Part shown: positions 36,890 through 48,673 of the stretch, one piece after another
Position numbering within the stretch: position 1 is the stretch's first letter
How the letters are laid out: every line of letters starts with the position of its first letter
Source: Pachyseris speciosa
Lineage: Eukaryota; Cnidaria; Anthozoa; Scleractinia; Pachyseridae
Assembly (NCBI GenBank): GCA_016490735.1
Contig: JAEMWC010000014.1
Span: 1,272,501-1,336,500 of the forward strand
DNA: 64,000 bases
Reading direction: 5' to 3'
Program-made: the position numbers and the translations under genes
The notes under the pieces: model-generated
Databases searched by the model: none
Told to the model about the DNA's origin: nothing
What the model saw: only the letters and a program-made list of their open reading frames with translations

Positions 36890-37459
36890 TTACCAGCCAA
36901 TTTTAAAGTTGAAAACACCAATCTCAAGCTCCAAGCCCTCTTTAGCTACAACCAAGCCTCCAACACCGGGGACGATGGCGCCTAAGCCACCATATCCAAC
37001 TCGCAGTTTGCCTGACGCTCCTACTCCAGCACCAAGCTTGACAGGTCCAACGTCGACTTTTCCTTCCGCGACATTAACTTCACCGTTGACGTGCAATCCT
37101 TTTTTGCCAGCCTCATATGTGCCTAGGGCACCCGGACCTTGCACTCCTAACCCAAATCGGCCAGCGTGGCATTCAGCCTCCACGACACTGCCTTCGAAAC
37201 CAAGAAAGATACCATCTTTACTCCCTCCACTGCCCAAGGATCCACGGGGTCCGTCAGCCTGAGCGGAAACACGCTCCTTTCTATCCACTTTTCTGATTCG
37301 ACCAGCGCTTGTACTTGCAAAACAACCTTCCATTTCACCGCAGCGAGAGCCAACATATCCACTAGGACCTTCACGGTACCCAGGTTTGTTGAACTCCTCG
37401 TCCTCATCATAGTTTAAGTCAATTCCGACACTGTATCCATGTCCAACTGAAAAGTCCAT
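36890..37459 (-). CDS. Unrecognised Gly/Val-rich family protein B (189 aa)
   Basis: The same architecture and length as family member A: acidic N-terminus, variable middle, conserved Gly/Val-rich C-terminal half ending FKIGW. By eye there are 14 amino-acid differences from A, with two gained-or-lost Cys or Gly sites in the middle (R41G, A46C), charge swaps E57K and E61K, and F74S. I count only about three synonymous differences, so coding change outpaces silent change. The acceptor AG is at 37472-37471, 11 nt before the ATG. The inferred donor is at 39927 and the TATA box at 40054-40047. A 1.2-kb repeat sits in its inferred intron. Function unknown; no signal peptide or membrane segment. Confidence 0.8.
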   Translation of the reverse strand: MDFSVGHGYSVGIDLNYDEDEEFNKPGYREGPSGYVGSRCGEMEGCFASTSAGRIRKVDRKERVSAQADGPRGSLGSGGSKDGIFLGFEGSVVEAECHAGRFGLGVQGPGALGTYEAGKKGLHVNGEVNVAEGKVDVGPVKLGAGVGASGKLRVGYGGLGAIVPGVGGLVVAKEGLELEIGVFNFKIGW

Positions 37460-38488
37460 GGTGAGAAATACTACAACAAATAATAAACATTATGCTAAGA
37501 ATACATTAGAATTTTTGATCGGTGCACACCCGGGAGGAGAAAATGACCCAAACAGTCGGACTTACATACACTATCTCCAAGACAAACCGAGATTATCCCC
37601 CTCCCCCACCCCACCCCCGGGGATTATCTCTCGTGACGTCTAGTGGTTGGGCCAGCTTAGGTCTTTCGTGAATGATAGCACCAGTCGGACAACAAACGTT
37701 GCCGTTACTAAATTCGAAGTTCCCCCCTCCAAAAGAAAAAACGACGAACGCTGTGAGCTATTATGGCGCAATATATTACTGATAAAACAATTTAACGACC
37801 ACTATCTTAAAACGACATACAGGACTGATCCGACTGATTAAGCATGTTGCGGAACAATTCGGCAAGGTTTTGTAAACCTTCTTTGAAATGACCCCGACAA
37901 GGGTACAGTAAAAACGTAATAGACAACATATATTATAAAAGGAAGACGGTAAAGCCCCAAGGTCCCTAAGCGGCCTCAAGTAATGCATCAGAGCACAGAA
38001 GCAAAATACAACGCCTATATCTTCTTTTAATCGGCCGCAAAAAGCACGCAGGATATTATATAACTTAACGCCGAGTCTTTCCGGTGAATGAGACTGGTAT
38101 CAGCAAGAGTTCATCAGAACACGAGTTATATCAGAGAACCATTTTGCACAATAACTTAAACAATACTTGAAACAGTAAAATCTCAAGAAGTTATCACTTT
38201 TCTAAACCCAAGTTATCTTCCCTTTTGAACGGTATGATCAGTGTCCTCTCGATCCTTATTCTGGTTTCATTTTTCGTTGTTTTGCTTTCGTTTTAATTTA
38301 TGGCTGGCGAAAGCTGAGGGTGCCCGGGGAGGTAAAGGACGCTTAATTCACAAACAACTAAGTGAACGATTGGCTGTGCAAATTCACAGAATCACTCAGG
38401 AAGACTGCTGCATGATCGCAATACTGACCAGATGTGTAACTTGATTTTGAATTCAGTGCCTCTAAGTCATTGCTTCCACTTTTGTTTC

Positions 38489-39720
38489 CGTTGTAACAAG
38501 AGGCTACAATTAGCCTAAACTCGGGCTTGCAAAAAACAGTATTGTATCCCTAATTTAGCGCTAAACAAAAGAATAGAAAGAAGTCTGTCTTTCTTGCATC
38601 GGACGCATTGCGCTTAGCTTGTGTTGGAGTCTATTTCTTTAGACCCCTATCAACATATATTCCTCTAAAATTACAAAATTGCTTTACAGCTCAACTATTG
38701 AGAACAATAATTATAACACTTGTAAAAAATATTTCTAAAAGAACAAGAAAAAGAGAAACAGAAAAAAATAGCCGAACCCGGGTTAGCTGCGTCACAGGCA
38801 GGAACAATGACCTTTAGGCCACAGAGGTTTATCATTATGCAATGTGATAAAAATAGTGTATTGATTCCAAAAAAACTAAGCATACTTGTTTTCGCTTCGA
38901 CGGATAATTGTTTGAGAAAGGAAACGCTTATCGAACGAGGTAGGATTTTTTCGCATAAACGTTAATGGAGTCTCGGTGAAATGTAAATACTAATTGCTTA
39001 TCATTCAAAAATTAAAGTCCAGAAATTGAGATATTGTGGGAAAATAGTAAATAAACTACCTGTCAAAGTCTCAGGGGTGGTGTGTGATATCCCGTACTTG
39101 AGTTATTCAACAAAATGTACGTCTCAATGGAGCGGATACGGGGATCACGGCAGTCCATCTGAAGTTAAATTTTGGTCATGTTAAAAGCTTTCTTCTCGCA
39201 GTTGAACTTGCAAACATTCGCATAGACACTTCTCTTAACATATTAGTTGTTCAGACTTCAAAGACACAAGGTGAATCGACGTTTTCCGATACGTGACAAC
39301 AGGCACTCGGCCGTGAAAGGTCAAGCTCCCTTTGTCTGTAGTCTCTAATTTTTGGCGCTCCCCTCGCGTCGCGTCTCCTCACAACTTCGCGCGCGCACGT
39401 GTCTTTCGCCCGCCCCAAAATTAGACTACTCGCAGTCCTCAATGAAGCAGACACGAGGAAACACGGCAGTCCATCTGGAGTTAAGTTTACTCGCCGTTGA
39501 ACGTGCAAACATTCGCATAGACACTTCTCTTAACATATTGTTTGTTCAGACTTCAAAAGACACAAGGTGAATCGACATTTTCCGATTCGTGACAACAGGC
39601 ATCATTCTTGCTGTGATTTGTTAAAACGCCAGAAGTAAGCTTTGTGGAACTCGACAAAGAAAAGGAAGAACCGTCGGTAATTTTAGACCAGGGTGACCCG
39701 CGAGACGCGGGAAGCCCGAG
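38489..39720. mobile_element. 1.2-kb repeat inserted in the gene B intron
   Basis: Absent from unit A, where 19999-20010 is continuous. Parts match, in opposite orientation, 61355-61490 and 62160-62705, so it is a copy of a dispersed repeat. Inside it, a block of about 140 bp occurs twice (about 39165-39305 and 39470-39602). No recognisable protein. Confidence 0.6.
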
Positions 39721-39927
39721 TAATTAGAGCTTACCGTCTTGGAGAGATTGTTTAGTGATGTGGAAAGATCGAGCAACTGACCTCTGTTGACATCATAGCA
39801 ATTAATCCATGCGATTATTTGTGAAGCAGGCCTGGCAGTGAAAAGCACGAGATCGAACGAAGGCAAAAACTGAGCAAATGGTGTTTCGAGGGTAAGTACT
39901 GTAGTGAAATTAACTTAGACCACTTAC

Positions 39928-40054
39928 CTCAGCGGTCACCTTTCTTCACCGTTGTAAAGTCGTTGTGAGTCGGATAATAGGTTGCAGCCAAAGTGCAAGC
40001 TAGTCAGGCACCAACGTTCTTTGAAATCTCTTGGAAGAGGGCACCGTAGATATA
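39928..40054 (-). promoter_or_regulatory. TATA-like box and non-coding exon 1 of gene B
   Basis: Conserved with the corresponding A and D segments. The TATA position reads TATATCTA (40054-40047), weaker than in A (TATAAATA) or D (TATATATA). The donor GAG then GTAAGT is at 39928/39927. Confidence 0.5.
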
Positions 40055-40212
40055 TCCTCCTATCCCACGATGAATACCGGGAACGAAAGCTGTCGATCCG
40101 GGAAATACCCCATGATGAAATTTCCCCTGTTTCCTGGAACAGCGTGGGAGAGATCAGTGAAAGAAGACGCAGAGTCAAGTTAAACGCTACTCCTTTCGAG
40201 TACTTTGGACTA

Positions 40213-40271
40213 TAGCCTCCTACGCAGACGCTCTTTGGGCTCGCGAGCCCAAAGACCTGTGTAGAAGGCTA
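40213..40271. mobile_element. 59-bp fold-back element with 9-bp target duplication (B1)
   Basis: TAGCCTCCTACGCAGACG at the left and a complementary arm ending AGAAGGCTA at the right. It is flanked by perfect 9-bp direct repeats TTTGGACTA (40204-40212 and 40272-40280). A 9-bp duplication is characteristic of the Mutator/MULE superfamily. At 59 bp it is little more than two termini. Confidence 0.8.
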
Positions 40272-40564
40272 TTTGGACTATGAATCATGAAAATATTTTA
40301 AGTTCGGCTCTTCTTCCTAGCTTTGTGTGTGGAATTTCTTCGTATGATACTTAACAGGTGAAAGCTAATCTCGATTGCAAACCTACTTTGAAATGACCCG
40401 TAATAATTTACTGAGCAATGTTTTTGGGGCGCAGTTGAAAACCAGGCGGTTGAAAACAGATCGTGGAGCCTCTTAGAACTGGGAAATATCCCAGACAAAG
40501 ACCCCTACCTTCAAACGGTCAGTTAAATTTCTTAGAGATAAAATAAACCCCTCCTCCAAATAAT

Positions 40565-40649
40565 TAGCCTCCTACGCAGACGCTCTTTGGGCTCGTCAGG
40601 AGTTCCTCCCCCGCGTGACGAGCCCAAATAGCGTCTGCGTAGGAGTCTA
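40565..40649. mobile_element. Fold-back mini-element, TAGCCTCC family (B2)
   Basis: The orthologous copy of 20847-20931, with flanking 9-mers CCAAATAAT and CCAAAAAAT. Confidence 0.7.
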
Positions 40650-40725
40650 CCAAAAAATGGCCCTCTTAGTATTAAAACATCATTATTTCTGACACAGTCT
40701 TTAAAGCTATTGCTTTGCGAGTTTA

Positions 40726-41041
40726 AAGGGGCACTGTCACCTATTGCACCATCACTTTAAAAAGCTTAAAACTGCCAATGCATCAGTGGAAACCTTAGTT
40801 TTGCTGCCAAAGACTGTGATACTGCATTGACACTATAAACTCCTGGATTCCATCAAAGATGACGAGGATCGAAATGGATTCAAATTTGAAAAAAAAATAC
40901 CAGTTTTTTTCCCGCTAAAATTTCATTGGAATTCATCTTGCTGATTCTGTAGGAGCATTTCTTGCACGATAACAGGTAAAAGGCAGTAATTTTGGCAGAA
41001 TTGAACCAAAATCAGTTAAAATCCCGGTGACAGTGCTTCTG
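40726..41041. mobile_element. 316-bp MITE, TA-flanked, unit B only
   Basis: The terminal inverted repeats AAGGGGCACTGTCACC and (as reverse complement) AGAAGCACTGTCACC enclose non-coding DNA. The element is flanked by TA. Unit A has the empty site with a single TA (TTTAACTCGCT at about 20990). TA duplication suggests a Tc1/mariner-type non-autonomous element. Its presence in one copy only dates it after the duplication, unless it was excised from A. Confidence 0.75.
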
Positions 41042-41212
41042 TAACTCGCTGCCGAATAGATGTATTAAAGACTGGTAAAATAAAGTCTTTCTCTTACGAG
41101 AAACATTGATCTCAGATATTTTGACGTCGGGTATTTTCTGACTAGGGTGTGTATCGCGTCCCCTGAAGACGCCAACACATGAAGTTCACTTTGCTTCAGT
41201 CAGCATCATGCT

Positions 41213-41272
41213 TTGTCTCCTACGCAGACGCTCTTTGGGCTCTTCAGGAAGGAGCGTCTGCGTAGGAGGCTA
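41213..41272. mobile_element. Fold-back mini-element, TAGCCTCC family (B3)
   Basis: The orthologous copy of 21173-21232. The right terminus GGAGGCTA is intact. The left terminus has decayed. Confidence 0.6.
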
Positions 41273-42015
41273 CAGTATGCTCTCTGTTGTCAGAATCGTT
41301 GTGGTATTTTGTAGAATCATTTCTGATATTGTTTGGCAACACTGCTTTCGCACGGTCGCACGGTACGTTAATAACTGTTTCTTTTTTAAACTTTTTATTA
41401 GCCACATCCAGTAGACTGTGTTTTGTCTACAAGGTGAAAAGATCTTCGAGTCTGATAAGACCAATCTGCAACGAGAGTCTAATATGTGATTGACAGATCT
41501 GATTGTCAAAACAATCGTAACAATATTAAATGATATAATTTTTTTTTTATTATGTGTACATTCCAATGTAGTCAACAGGAAAAGAGACTCTCATATCAGG
41601 GTAAAAACCCAGCTAAACAGGTGAATATGTTGTTACAGCGCCTTGACCTAAAATACTTCTGTATTTCCCGGAATAACCGGAATATCAGTCGATGTCCAGA
41701 ATAAGAAGGAAATTACTTTTTTTATTGATATGAAAATGTCGGCTAAACCTGAAATTGCGTCCACCGAAGAAAGCTTAACATAATAGAGTCCTTAAGTGTG
41801 ACGTCACGTTGCCATGGCGCTAAAATTTTCAGTTCCAAACAAAAGTCAGAATTACTTGCGCGGAGGTCACGCAGCCTTTGTTTGAAAGGTGAAAGCCTGT
41901 AATTATCCACTGTTAACCAAAGAAAGACATTTGAAAAGACAGATAAGGTTGCAAGAACATCAAAGGATCATCTGGTGTCTAAGATTTGTGAGGGGAAATA
42001 CACCAATGGAAAGAA

Positions 42016-43979
42016 ATGGTTTTCTGTTTTGCCCCGACTTGCAACCATTCATCCGAAGGCAATACTTTCTCGTTCTTCGCCTTTCCAAGCGCTTTAAAGA
42101 ATAACAGCGAATACCGGCGATGGATTCGACTTATAAGGTAAGAACTGATATTCATGAATGTGGCCACCGCTGTAGTTATTGCGAATTGCGTGGTTTCAAG
42201 CGAGTTTACTGGCACTGATTGATGCCAAATGTGTGACATCGCTTAACGCTTGATCAGACAGAACGTGAATCTCTTACGGCTTTAGCATACACTTTGTATC
42301 TTTTGCTGTGTTTTAATACACTTTTAGAGAATTATGCCGGGGTAGGAAAAATCCCCGCCATCGATCGAGACGTTTAGGTGTTTGAAGTTTTCGATGGGCC
42401 CGTGCAAACATTGAGGTTCCCAGGCCAAGAACTGAGATCGGCAGATCATCTTTTAAACACAGAGCTGCCCTGTGTGGGAACCTCCTCCCTTATTCCTTTT
42501 AAAACCCTACCAGTCTTAGTTATTTTAAGCCAAGAAATGTCTAAAAACCATAAGTTTTGACAAAGCTTCCTGTAGCATTTCTTTTAGGTCAGTGGCCTTT
42601 CAATATTTTTAGATATACATGTAATACTATACGTATACTGTAGAGGTCAATCTCCTTTTTTGATTTATTTAAGAAATTCTCTTATTATATCAGTTAGTGC
42701 AGGTCCACATCAGGACTTTAGTCTTGCCTATTCGCTAACCTGCTCAGATAAACTATGTATGTATGCATTAATGTTGCTCATGTACAACTTTTAATAAAGG
42801 CAATGACTTTTTTCAACAGGAGGAAAGACCGAGACCCCAATAAGCACTCAAGAGTGTGTAGCTGTCATTTTAGGAATGGTAAAAAGGCCAATGGTCCTGA
42901 AGTTTTTGAGCGCAATAAAGTTAAAATATTTGCTGAGCAGCGGGGATCACAACCAAAGAAAAAAAAGCCAACTGAGTCGAGGGGGCCATCTCTGTCAGAG
43001 ATAATAGAAAATGCAAGGAAACACGAAAAACCATCCATTTGTAAAGCTGATAGGAAGGAAAACCCGCGAACAACCCATAAGGTTATTCTGGAAGTGGAAC
43101 TTGAAGAAGCCAATCGTGAACTGAAGGTATACTGTGTCAGAGCTGGAAGGAAATGTGATACGAATGGAGACAGGTCTTCCAACAAGAGAAGTATTCGACA
43201 TTGTTGTAAAGCATGCTCTCAGGTTTAAAGACTCCATTAACTACTTTGCCGGATGGAAGGTCGAATCAATAAGTTTTGAGGATCAAATTTTTATAACTTT
43301 AATGAAAATGCGGCAGAACTATACAAACCTTCATCTTGCCCAACTATTTCATTGTAGTGTGGCCACTATTTCTAACATTACAATTACATTTATCCATGTT
43401 TTGCATGAGATTTTATTTGATGACCTCATAATGTCTATTCCATCGCGGGAAAAAAACAAGTTGTCTTCTCCATCCTCCTTCAGGCAATTTGAATCATGTA
43501 GGATTGTAATAGACTGTATTGATATTGAGGTTGCTGCACCTGGATTGATGAGCCAGCAAAATGCCACATATTCCTCTTACCGGGGAATGAATTCCTTCAA
43601 GGTAATTGTTGGTGTTGCACCAAATGGAGTAATTACTTTTGTTAGTCGGTTGTATCCTGGTTCAATTTCTGACAAGGCAATTGTGCAACATTCCAAATTT
43701 CTTAATCATTTGGTGGCTGGGGACATGATCCTAGCTGACAAGGGTTTTGTAATCCAGGATATTGTTCCTCATGGTGTCCATGTCAACATTCCACCATTCT
43801 TGAACAATGGAACAAACACAGAGAGTAAGGCCAAAGCCACAAAAGCAATTGCCAAAGCTCGTATCCATGTTGAAAGGGCCAATGCTAGACTGAAAGACTT
43901 TAGAATTTTAAAGAGCAGAGCATCGCGAAGAATGCCTATTGTTTTCGGGACATTTACTGCCAGTTCAAAAAAGTTGTAG
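42016..43979 (+). pseudogene. THAP-domain DDE transposase (ISL2EU/IS4EU-like), frameshifted
   Basis: Exon 1 (42016-42137) encodes the start of a THAP zinc finger, CFAPTC then a FAFPS stretch and RRW. A GTAAGA donor at 42138 and a CAACAG acceptor at 42818-42819 remove an intron of about 680 nt. Exon 2 continues in phase with RRKDRDPNKHSRVCSCHF, giving the complete C-x4-C...C-x2-H pattern. After a Lys-rich linker and a coiled-coil-like EVELEEANRELK, a one-base frameshift near 43125-43140 leads into a DDE_Tnp_4-type transposase. Its catalytic residues are visible as IDCIDIE, LADKGF and HVERANARLK. The THAP plus DDE_Tnp_4 combination is typical of ISL2EU-type elements. The C-terminus (to 43979) is short and the accessory YqaJ-type nuclease gene was not found, so this copy is probably inactive. 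Confidence 0.75.
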
Positions 43980-44821
43980 ATCTGTCATATTATGTTATTA
44001 TGCATAAACGCTTAGCAAGAGCTTCGATGATTGGTTGCCATGAACGCACAACGACGCTCATTGACTCGATGAAGGCGACAAACTAAACAATTCTTTTGTT
44101 TCGGAAAAGTGCACATATACGCATATTTCGTACGGAACATTTTATGACACGGTTTTCCATTTAAGAATGGGTATTTTTAGATTCGTTTAGTTTAGACAAA
44201 AGTTATAACTCCCCAAGGATGATAAACTGTCAAATTATCTCTGTCTGCGCGAGCGAAATGATTGTGTTCAGTGTAAATAAACACAGAGAGAGCAGAATGG
44301 ATACTTTAAAAAACCTCCGGAACCCTTATGAGGAAAACATGTATCATTCTAATCTCCTACCCAGATCTCCCACGGCCAAGCGAAAAGTTCAAAAATACGC
44401 CTTCTTTCATTGGCTACTGGAAAAAAGGCTACCGCAATCTAATCTATGCTCTGATTGGTTCTTTTTAGTGCGACTTTTTCGTGGTAAATATTCTACGTGG
44501 CAGTATGGAAAACGCGAGCGATAGTTTCAAGTATAAATGCCGGTTGTGAGGCGAGACAACTGGGAGGAAAATTTGTTTGCTTTGAGGTTGAAAGAATTAT
44601 TCAAAAACTGTGTGAGATTTGTGTCGAAGACACAGACGAACTCCCCAAGTTCTGTTGCAGATCTTGGTATGCCTAAATAAGAACTTAACGTAGCCACAAC
44701 ATTTTTCTTATAATAATCGGACAAAAATATCTCCCTACATTGCCTGTATGTTGCTTACAGCTACCTCCAGACGGATAAAAATTATCTGGAACTTTCCTGC
44801 CTCCATCTAGATCTGAGTGAA

Positions 44822-45137
44822 TTAACTGGTTTCAAGACTACCATCTGCCTCGCTTCCAGAAACATTCATCCTTGCACAAGACACTCCCACTGAGTTTAAC
44901 TTATTTATTTGATCGTCGGTTAGAGGTTTGAGCGGCGAAACCACAATTACAATTAACTTGTCCTTTGATTTCTTCTTTGCAGCGAACTGATCGTAAAGCG
45001 AAGGAAGCACTTGAGAAAAGTGATTCACTGTAACCAGCTGTGAGAATAATGAGGAAGAAATCTTGGCCGTTGCCAACAATCTCCTGCATTGCCTCTTTTT
45101 GCTTTGGTTTGATTTTGAAGTCTTCTTCATTTATCTT
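44822..45137 (-). pseudogene. RecQ-like helicase fragment (copy B), split by a transposon
   Basis: Minus-strand frames contain KDKLIVIVVSPLKPL, DDQINKLNSVGVS and ARMNVSGSE, equivalent to the helicase segment at 23977-24480. The Walker A area is mutated (TAGYSES in place of TSYGKS). The sequence is interrupted at 45138 by the 2.07-kb element and resumes at 47209 (TTTATCTTTCGCTCATAAA, matching 24404-24422). Confidence 0.6.
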
Positions 45138-47208
45138 TAGCCTCCTTCGCAGACGTCTTTGGACTCGTCACGCGTTCCTTCCCAACGAACATCTACTGAA
45201 CTGAAACTGTCACTTCCGTTCGCGGCGGTTAGCCAATCATAGTTCGTTTTCCAATGTGTGGAAAGTAGGACTTCGACCCCGGGATTATTTTCCCAGACGA
45301 TGCACGTGAATAGTTTGCCGGAAATTACTTCACGGGTGTCGATTTCCATTCTTACGCAGCAACCTCGTTCCCAGGGTCTCTCTTCTTCCCGCCCCCTGGA
45401 GCGAGTGAGAAGAGACCCTGGTTGGGTCTGGTCACGTGTGTCTGAGAAAACTGAAGACGTTAGGGAGGGGTCCTTATATCTCAATATTTTGTCACCGTTC
45501 CTTTTGTCACAATCCAAGCGAGGCTTTCGTGTTCTCTACTCGCTGATAATTCTATGGAGTCTGCCGATCGACTGGGTTCTGGGAAAGTCATCGGTTTCAA
45601 AACAACTCTCATCGTTGGAACTAAAAAGTTTATTTCTCTGATATTCAAAAAGCTTTCGATCACCATCGCTGGTTTAGTATCAAAAGGCGAGCATGGAGTG
45701 ATGCGAAACGCAACCGCAAGTTAGTGTTTTATCTGATAAGAATAGCGTGTTCCCGACCCGGCTGAGACGGCATATGAGAAAGATATAAGAATCCTAATAT
45801 GCCCATGAACTCTTCATGGTTGCTGTGTAAACGTTTCCCTTTTAATTGCTAACACTTTGGTTTTGACGCATCCTAATTCATGCTGTAACAAATCAACGTG
45901 GTTTGGTACATATGAGAATGATAATCGTTTCCTTTGAAAAGCGCCTCCGATGATTTTCACGGTCAAAGATTTTGGATCTTCGATAGCCTCTGAAAAATAT
46001 AGCTCATTTATTTCGTCTTCTTTCCGAGCCGCTGCACTTCGAGCAAAATATAAATTTCGAACAAACTTCAGCTGACAAAATGCTCGTTGCGTTTACCACT
46101 GTGCAAATGAGCGACTGTTTTGTTTCGTAGTATGCATAATTTTGGCGTCTGTGGTGCTGCGTCGGTGAAGTTTGGCTTACCAACGGAGAATTGATCATTT
46201 GGCCGTCTTTTGGCCGATTTAGCTTCGTGTATGTTTTCAGCGGGCTAACATGATGATTCAAAGGATGTTAGTGCTTTGTATTTTAGTTATTTTGACCTCA
46301 AAGGTCATTTCTGGGTTATCAACGCCTGTTTGTTGGAACCCGTGTTGTTTCTGTTTAGCGACTGTGGTTTTCACGTCCTTCGAGGCGTTTGGTTTGGCTC
46401 ATTTCAGTTCGTCCGTTGACCGTACAACCAGTCTTGTTATCTTAAGTTTGTAAGGATAGCGTTTTTAGCCGTGTGATTATCGTGCAATATTTATATTGCC
46501 GGGCCCGGCAGCAAGATGTTCAAGATGTATCACGGCTATCTGTCTTTCGATCCTTCCTTTAGCACTGTAGCTTCTAAAAGAGCTACATAGCAGAAATTGA
46601 TCACTTAGCTTTGGTTACGGCTGTGTTTTTGTCTGTGATCGTTTCGCTTCGCTTTGTAACTGCGGTTCTTAGTAGTTTCCTCCTTTTGTTAATGCCAGTT
46701 TATTGGCTGTGTTTTGAGTACGCCATGAAATGACAGGCAAGACCATGGTTTCGATCCCCCCTTGTGGATCTCGTCAGTTGCCGGGAATGGCTTGATTAGA
46801 GTTGCTCTTTAGGCAACGTCGTTCTTTTATCAGGATTTATCCCACTTGACATGGTCCGTGCTTCGCGGATAACAGTGCTCACACGCTTCGATGGCTTTCT
46901 GTACATTTCCGTTCTCCCCTAGGCTCAGTAGAGACAACTTTCACACTAATCCGCCCCTCCCTCGACTTGTTTACTTGTAATCTCCCAGATTCTGGGAGAC
47001 ACGTGACCAGACCCAACCAGTCTCTTCTCTCTCGCTCCAGGGGGCGGGAAGAGGAGAGACCCTGGGAACGAGGTTGCTTACGCAGCTCGTTATTGGTTTC
47101 TTCTAAACAAAGGCTAACCGCCGGCGAACGGAAGTGGCAGTTCAGTTCAGCAGACGTTCGTGGGGAAGGAACGCGTGACGAGCCCAAAAACATCTGCGAA
47201 GGAGGCTG
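45138..47208. mobile_element. 2.07-kb long-TIR element, 9-bp TSD, TAGCCTCC family
   Basis: It begins TAGCCTCCTTCGCAGACG and ends with the complement GAAGGAGGCTG (last base changed). It is flanked by perfect 9-bp duplications ATTTATCTT (45129-45137 and 47209-47217). The terminal inverted repeats extend about 100 bp, and a second inverted pair lies inside (about 45350-45455 and 46985-47090, sharing CCAGGGTCTCTCTTCTTCC-like sequence). I find no transposase in the 1.5-kb interior (small frames only), so it is non-autonomous. The 9-bp duplication suggests a Mutator-like family. Confidence 0.8.
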
Positions 47209-47273
47209 ATTTATCTTTCGCTCATAAACAAAATAAGGACGAGCATGCGTAGTAATAGTGATATGTGTAATAT

Positions 47274-47467
47274 GTGTTTCTCTTACGTAGTTTTTCTTTA
47301 GCTTTTTTTTTTTTGTAATGCGTTGTTTTTTCTTTTGAACAGAGGTTACCAGATTTCGTTTATTTTTCTTTCTCCTGGCCCGCCTTGATCAGCTTTCGCT
47401 GCCTGTGGTGCCAGGTCTTTTATTATTGTATTCTGTGGAAACTATAATAAACTTGTCTTGTCTTGCC
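47274..47467 (+). repeat. Dispersed repeat, LINE-3'-end-like (second copy)
   Basis: The plus-strand counterpart of 218-405. It ends with AATAAACTTGTCTTGTCTTG, a poly(A)-like word followed by a short tandem tail. Confidence 0.5.
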
Positions 47468-48673
47468 TTCGGTCTTGTGGACCAGCAAAATCTCTGTTAT
47501 GGCCCTTTATGTGGATAACGGGATCGACTTGACCTCCTACCCTCCGGAAATTGCAGAAAAGACGTACAAAACGTCGGTCGGGAAAGGGTTAAGGCAAGGC
47601 ACAAGGCACAAGAAAAAAAAACTCTGATGCTAAGGTAGCATTGCTTAAGCACATTCTTGGCAACTGACACAGAGTAGCAGGTGAACTAATAGTTCTGGTT
47701 ACAACAGCTATGTTTTCTTTTTGCATAAAATTAATTTATAATGTTGTACAAACAGAGCTCTTCTTAGCAGCACGGGAACCAGGATCTGCTTGAGAGGGAT
47801 TTGCTTGCGTGACACCTGTCTGTTGCTGCTGGGGCTGTTGCAGCTGTTTTACGACTATCTGTTATTTCTCTTGTCCTGTGTACTCCCAGGGGCGTACCTG
47901 CCTTTAAGCCAGGTAAGCACTGGCAAGTTTTTCTTAAATGGAAATTTCGGAAAAAATTTTTATAAGCCCGAGGATCATCGCACTATGAAATTTGCAACAG
48001 GTTTTGTCAAGAGTGACAAGTGAAGAAAGAGCTAGAGACAAGTGGAGTACGTTTTGAATAGCGGTTACATCAGTTTTTTCAGATATGGTAAAAAATAAAA
48101 TAAAATTTTACTTGTGTTCAAGTGTACTTTAAAAAAAAGGTTGTCATTTGGTATTGCAGACGACTGAATGCCCGAAATTTGGAAATCAGTTTCGAAAATA
48201 TCGAAACAACAGTGACTTCAGAATATTCTTCCTTGAAAACCCCATGCAATAATGCTGATTCTCGCTAACAAAAAAATAAAACTGCTTACCCAGGGACAAA
48301 CAGTAAGGAAAACAGGTGGTCTGTTTTTGTTTGTTCGGTGAAATAATAGTTGCGGTCACACTAGACGTCTCCCCCAAAGCTCCTCTTGGGGAAATAGCTT
48401 TGGTTGGACTCACCCTGAGTTTTGATCTATTTCATGCTTGCGATCACACGCTGATAAATTCACAAAAGCGCGCAATGATGGTACATCATCGCGATATTCT
48501 TGATCTAGATTCTAGATGAAATTGTTGGTTCTGTTTTGACTAATACTCTGCGACATTTGTCATTCTGAAATAATCCTAGTACTTTTAAACCCAGAGGCGA
48601 GGTAAGTTCCTATTAAGAGCCTATAGGATATTTCGCCTTTAAGGTTAAAAATAACTTAACTGTGTAACATTAA

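Larger units (their letters stand above)
31631..45128. repeat. Segmental duplication, unit B
   Basis: The partner of unit A (11909-24480). It contains family gene B at 36.9 kb. B-only material consists of a 1.2-kb repeat at 38.49-39.72 kb, a 316-bp TA-flanked MITE at 40.73-41.04 kb and a THAP transposon region at about 41.7-44.3 kb. The non-coding frames at 12769-13017 and 32495-32743 are identical in translation between the units, a useful sign of how recent the duplication is. Confidence 0.85.

Noticed and set aside
45258..46453. Small frames inside the 2.07-kb long-TIR element
   Set aside because: None shows a transposase motif, and the terminal ones are translations of the inverted repeats.
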